Of a DNA stretch of 6,967 bases, positions 5,750-6,967 are shown piece after piece. The number at the start of each line of letters is the position of its first letter. Within the stretch, counting starts at the first letter, position 1. The position numbers and the translations under genes were made by a program. A model generated the notes under the pieces. The model saw nothing but the letters and a program-made list of their open reading frames with translations, was not told the DNA's origin and searched no databases. Source of the DNA: Bacteroidota bacterium (GTDB lineage Bacteria; Bacteroidota; Ignavibacteria; UBA10030; UBA8401); contig DMPG01000220.1 in assembly GCA_003456055.1 (NCBI GenBank), forward strand, positions 23,746 to 30,712, in the 5' to 3' direction.

Positions 5750-5786
5750 AAAAGAAGGTTAGAGAGCAGATTATTAGTTATAAGAT

Positions 5787-5825
5787 AAATGCGCGGAAAA
5801 GAATCCGCGCATTTTTATTTTTTAT
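5787..5825 (+). terminator. Strong intrinsic terminator of the nrf operon, possibly bidirectional
   Basis: A perfect 11-bp stem (aaatgcgcgga 5787-5797 with tccgcgcattt 5804-5814) has a GC-rich core and a 6-nt loop (aaagaa). It runs directly into a long T-rich tract (TTTTTATTTTTTA, 5812-5824). It lies 37 bp after the nrfA stop. The convergent minus-strand gene ends at 5822, within the T-tract. Read on the minus strand, the stem is followed by atcttataac, so it could serve that gene too, though more weakly. Confidence 0.92.
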
Positions 5826-6967
5826 TTAACCAACATTATTTTTTTCGTTTGTGCAATATTTCCGGATCGTAATGTATAGAAATATACACCACTTGCAAAT
5901 CGATCTGCGTTAAATACAACCGTATGCTCTCCTTCTGCAGTTACACCGTCAACTAATCGCGCAACTTCCCTTCCTAAAATATTTGTTACAGTCAACACAC
6001 TGTATGCCTGTTTTGGTAGAACGAATTTGATCGTTGCCGACGCATTGAATGGATTAGGGTACGCATTCAGCAGTGCAAACTGTTTCGGTGTATACTCCTT
6101 CGGAGCACTTACGCCAAGCGGTGATGAAACCTTTTCGATCGAGATCAATTGTAATGAACCGGAGTCAGAGAATTGATTAGGTAGCATGTTGTATGGCGAT
6201 TGTTGATATCCGATATGCAGCGAACCGTTCGTCGCAAATTGTGCAGAAAGTGAGCGTTGTATATCGGTAGTGAAATGTGCAAACTTCGGCACACTCCATT
6301 TCCGCTGTGCTACGGATGACATTGACATCACCGCGGATGTTCCTTCGTTCCACATCAATACCATCGTATCTTTTCCGACCGCTAATGAATTGTTGAAGAA
6401 TCCCATTCCTGCTTTTGGAATCCAAATCTCTTGAGATGCAGAGACAGCACCATAACTTCCAATAATTGAAGTATCGCGCATCCACGTTACAACAGGTGTT
6501 CCATCAAATGTATATGCAGCATTAACACCGTATTCCATTATCCCATTCGTTGTTAATTGTTGAACAGATCCCCATACACCGTTCGCTTGCTTTATCGTGA
6601 ATATTTCCCAGTCATTTCCTGTTGAAAGATCTCCCTGCGTGTCTTTTGCCAATGCAAGCATAGCATTCTGCCCGTCATGCACTGTAAAATCCCATTGAAA
6701 CATTTTCGATTGAGCCACAGGAATTGTATCGAACACGCTCCACTGCGAACCGTTCCATTGGCGTGCAACAACCAAGCGAACCGGTGCTCCATCGGTTCCA
6801 AAAAGATTTTCTCCGCTACCAACCTGCCATGCAAGCATAATGCTCCCATCTTTTCCTTTGGCAAGTTTCGGCGATGTATCATATGTATCAGCATTTCCCA
6901 ATATTCCCGAACCGATCGGTGAACCGGTTATGGACATACGAACGGAATACATAATATTAAAATTCTT
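5822..6967 (-). CDS. T9SS-exported protein with beta-propeller-like repeats (N-terminus outside window)
   Basis: The minus-strand frame is open to the window edge. The Met at 6952 has five in-frame codons above it and no signal peptide after it, so the gene very likely continues beyond the window. The last 80 or so residues (about 293-376 counting from that Met) are a T9SS type A sorting domain: LLNAYPNPFN, ATIKF, VTNILGREVARLVDG, GEHTVVFNADRFASGVYFYTL, then KKIMLVK at the end. This signal directs export across the outer membrane, with removal of the domain. The preceding 280 residues show about five degenerate repeats, each a strand pair around a D/N-G turn ending in a hydrophobic run and often Trp, as in SPKLAKGKDGSIMLAW (27-42), VHDGQNAMLALA (91-102), FDGTPVVTW (149-157), VGKDTMVLMW (192-201) and TNGSLHIGY (241-249). 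This suggests beta-propeller blades, as in sialidase/BNR-like folds. I do not recognise a specific function. It is convergent with nrfA and probably unrelated to it. Confidence 0.82.
   Translation of the reverse strand, partial: KNFNIMYSVRMSITGSPIGSGILGNADTYDTSPKLAKGKDGSIMLAWQVGSGENLFGTDGAPVRLVVARQWNGSQWSVFDTIPVAQSKMFQWDFTVHDGQNAMLALAKDTQGDLSTGNDWEIFTIKQANGVWGSVQQLTTNGIMEYGVNAAYTFDGTPVVTWMRDTSIIGSYGAVSASQEIWIPKAGMGFFNNSLAVGKDTMVLMWNEGTSAVMSMSSVAQRKWSVPKFAHFTTDIQRSLSAQFATNGSLHIGYQQSPYNMLPNQFSDSGSLQLISIEKVSSPLGVSAPKEYTPKQFALLNAYPNPFNASATIKFVLPKQAYSVLTVTNILGREVARLVDGVTAEGEHTVVFNADRFASGVYFYTLRSGNIAQTKKIMLVK

Noticed and set aside
6677..6922. 81-residue plus-strand open frame inside the T9SS gene
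   Set aside because: It is antisense to a frame with clear T9SS family features, has no ribosome binding site evidence, and has a low-complexity composition.
1..6967. CRISPR array, tRNA, rRNA or insertion sequence
   Set aside because: No regularly spaced repeats, cloverleaf-type sequences, transposase frames or terminal inverted repeats were seen. The only dyads are the short intergenic hairpins listed.

Overview
The window most resembles a chromosomal segment from the Bacteroidota/Chlorobi/Ignavibacteria assemblage. Three things point there: a type IX secretion (T9SS) C-terminal sorting domain of the 'YPNPFN...GVYFY...KKIMLVK' type, a NrfA with an N-terminal anchor, and moderate GC with AT-rich spacers. 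Several genes have Shine-Dalgarno-like sites and others do not. This is inference from protein style; no rRNA or other taxonomic marker is present.

Layout, left to right. (1) Positions 1-573 hold the 3' end of a pyruvate:ferredoxin (flavodoxin) oxidoreductase gene (nifJ/por), closed by a good intrinsic terminator. (2) Positions 634-1623 hold a dihydroorotate-dehydrogenase-like FMN protein that lacks the class 1 catalytic Cys motif and so is probably not a pyrimidine enzyme. (3) Positions 1708-2142 hold an Rrf2-family regulator with three Cys placed as in NsrR/IscR. It is bracketed by two long perfect dyads that have no T-tract. (4) Positions 2259-5749 hold a nitrite-ammonification module: a NapH/CcoG-like membrane polyferredoxin, the tetraheme quinol dehydrogenase NrfH, and the pentaheme nitrite reductase NrfA, ended by a strong terminator at 5787-5825. 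(5) Positions 5822-6967, on the minus strand and convergent, hold the 3' part of a T9SS-exported protein with beta-propeller-like repeats.

How the genes fit together. NrfH and NrfA form the standard complex that takes electrons from menaquinol and reduces nitrite to ammonium. The polyferredoxin may be a second electron entry point, from quinol or cytoplasmic reductant, or it may serve maturation. The Rrf2 protein upstream is a natural candidate for a nitric-oxide or Fe-S-sensing switch over this module. PFOR upstream makes reduced ferredoxin during anaerobic pyruvate oxidation, so the theme is anaerobic energy metabolism. A functional link between PFOR and nrf is inference only.

No gene-free stretch exceeds 300 bases. 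The longest spacers are 2143-2258 and 4170-4276 (both just over 100 bp) and are described as features. I saw no tRNA, rRNA, CRISPR, insertion sequence or phage gene. Most of the window is recognisable metabolism. The less ordinary parts are the polyferredoxin paired with NrfHA, a 25-codon mini-ORF that bridges the polyferredoxin and nrfH genes, the dyads around the regulator, and the Cys-less DHOD-like protein.
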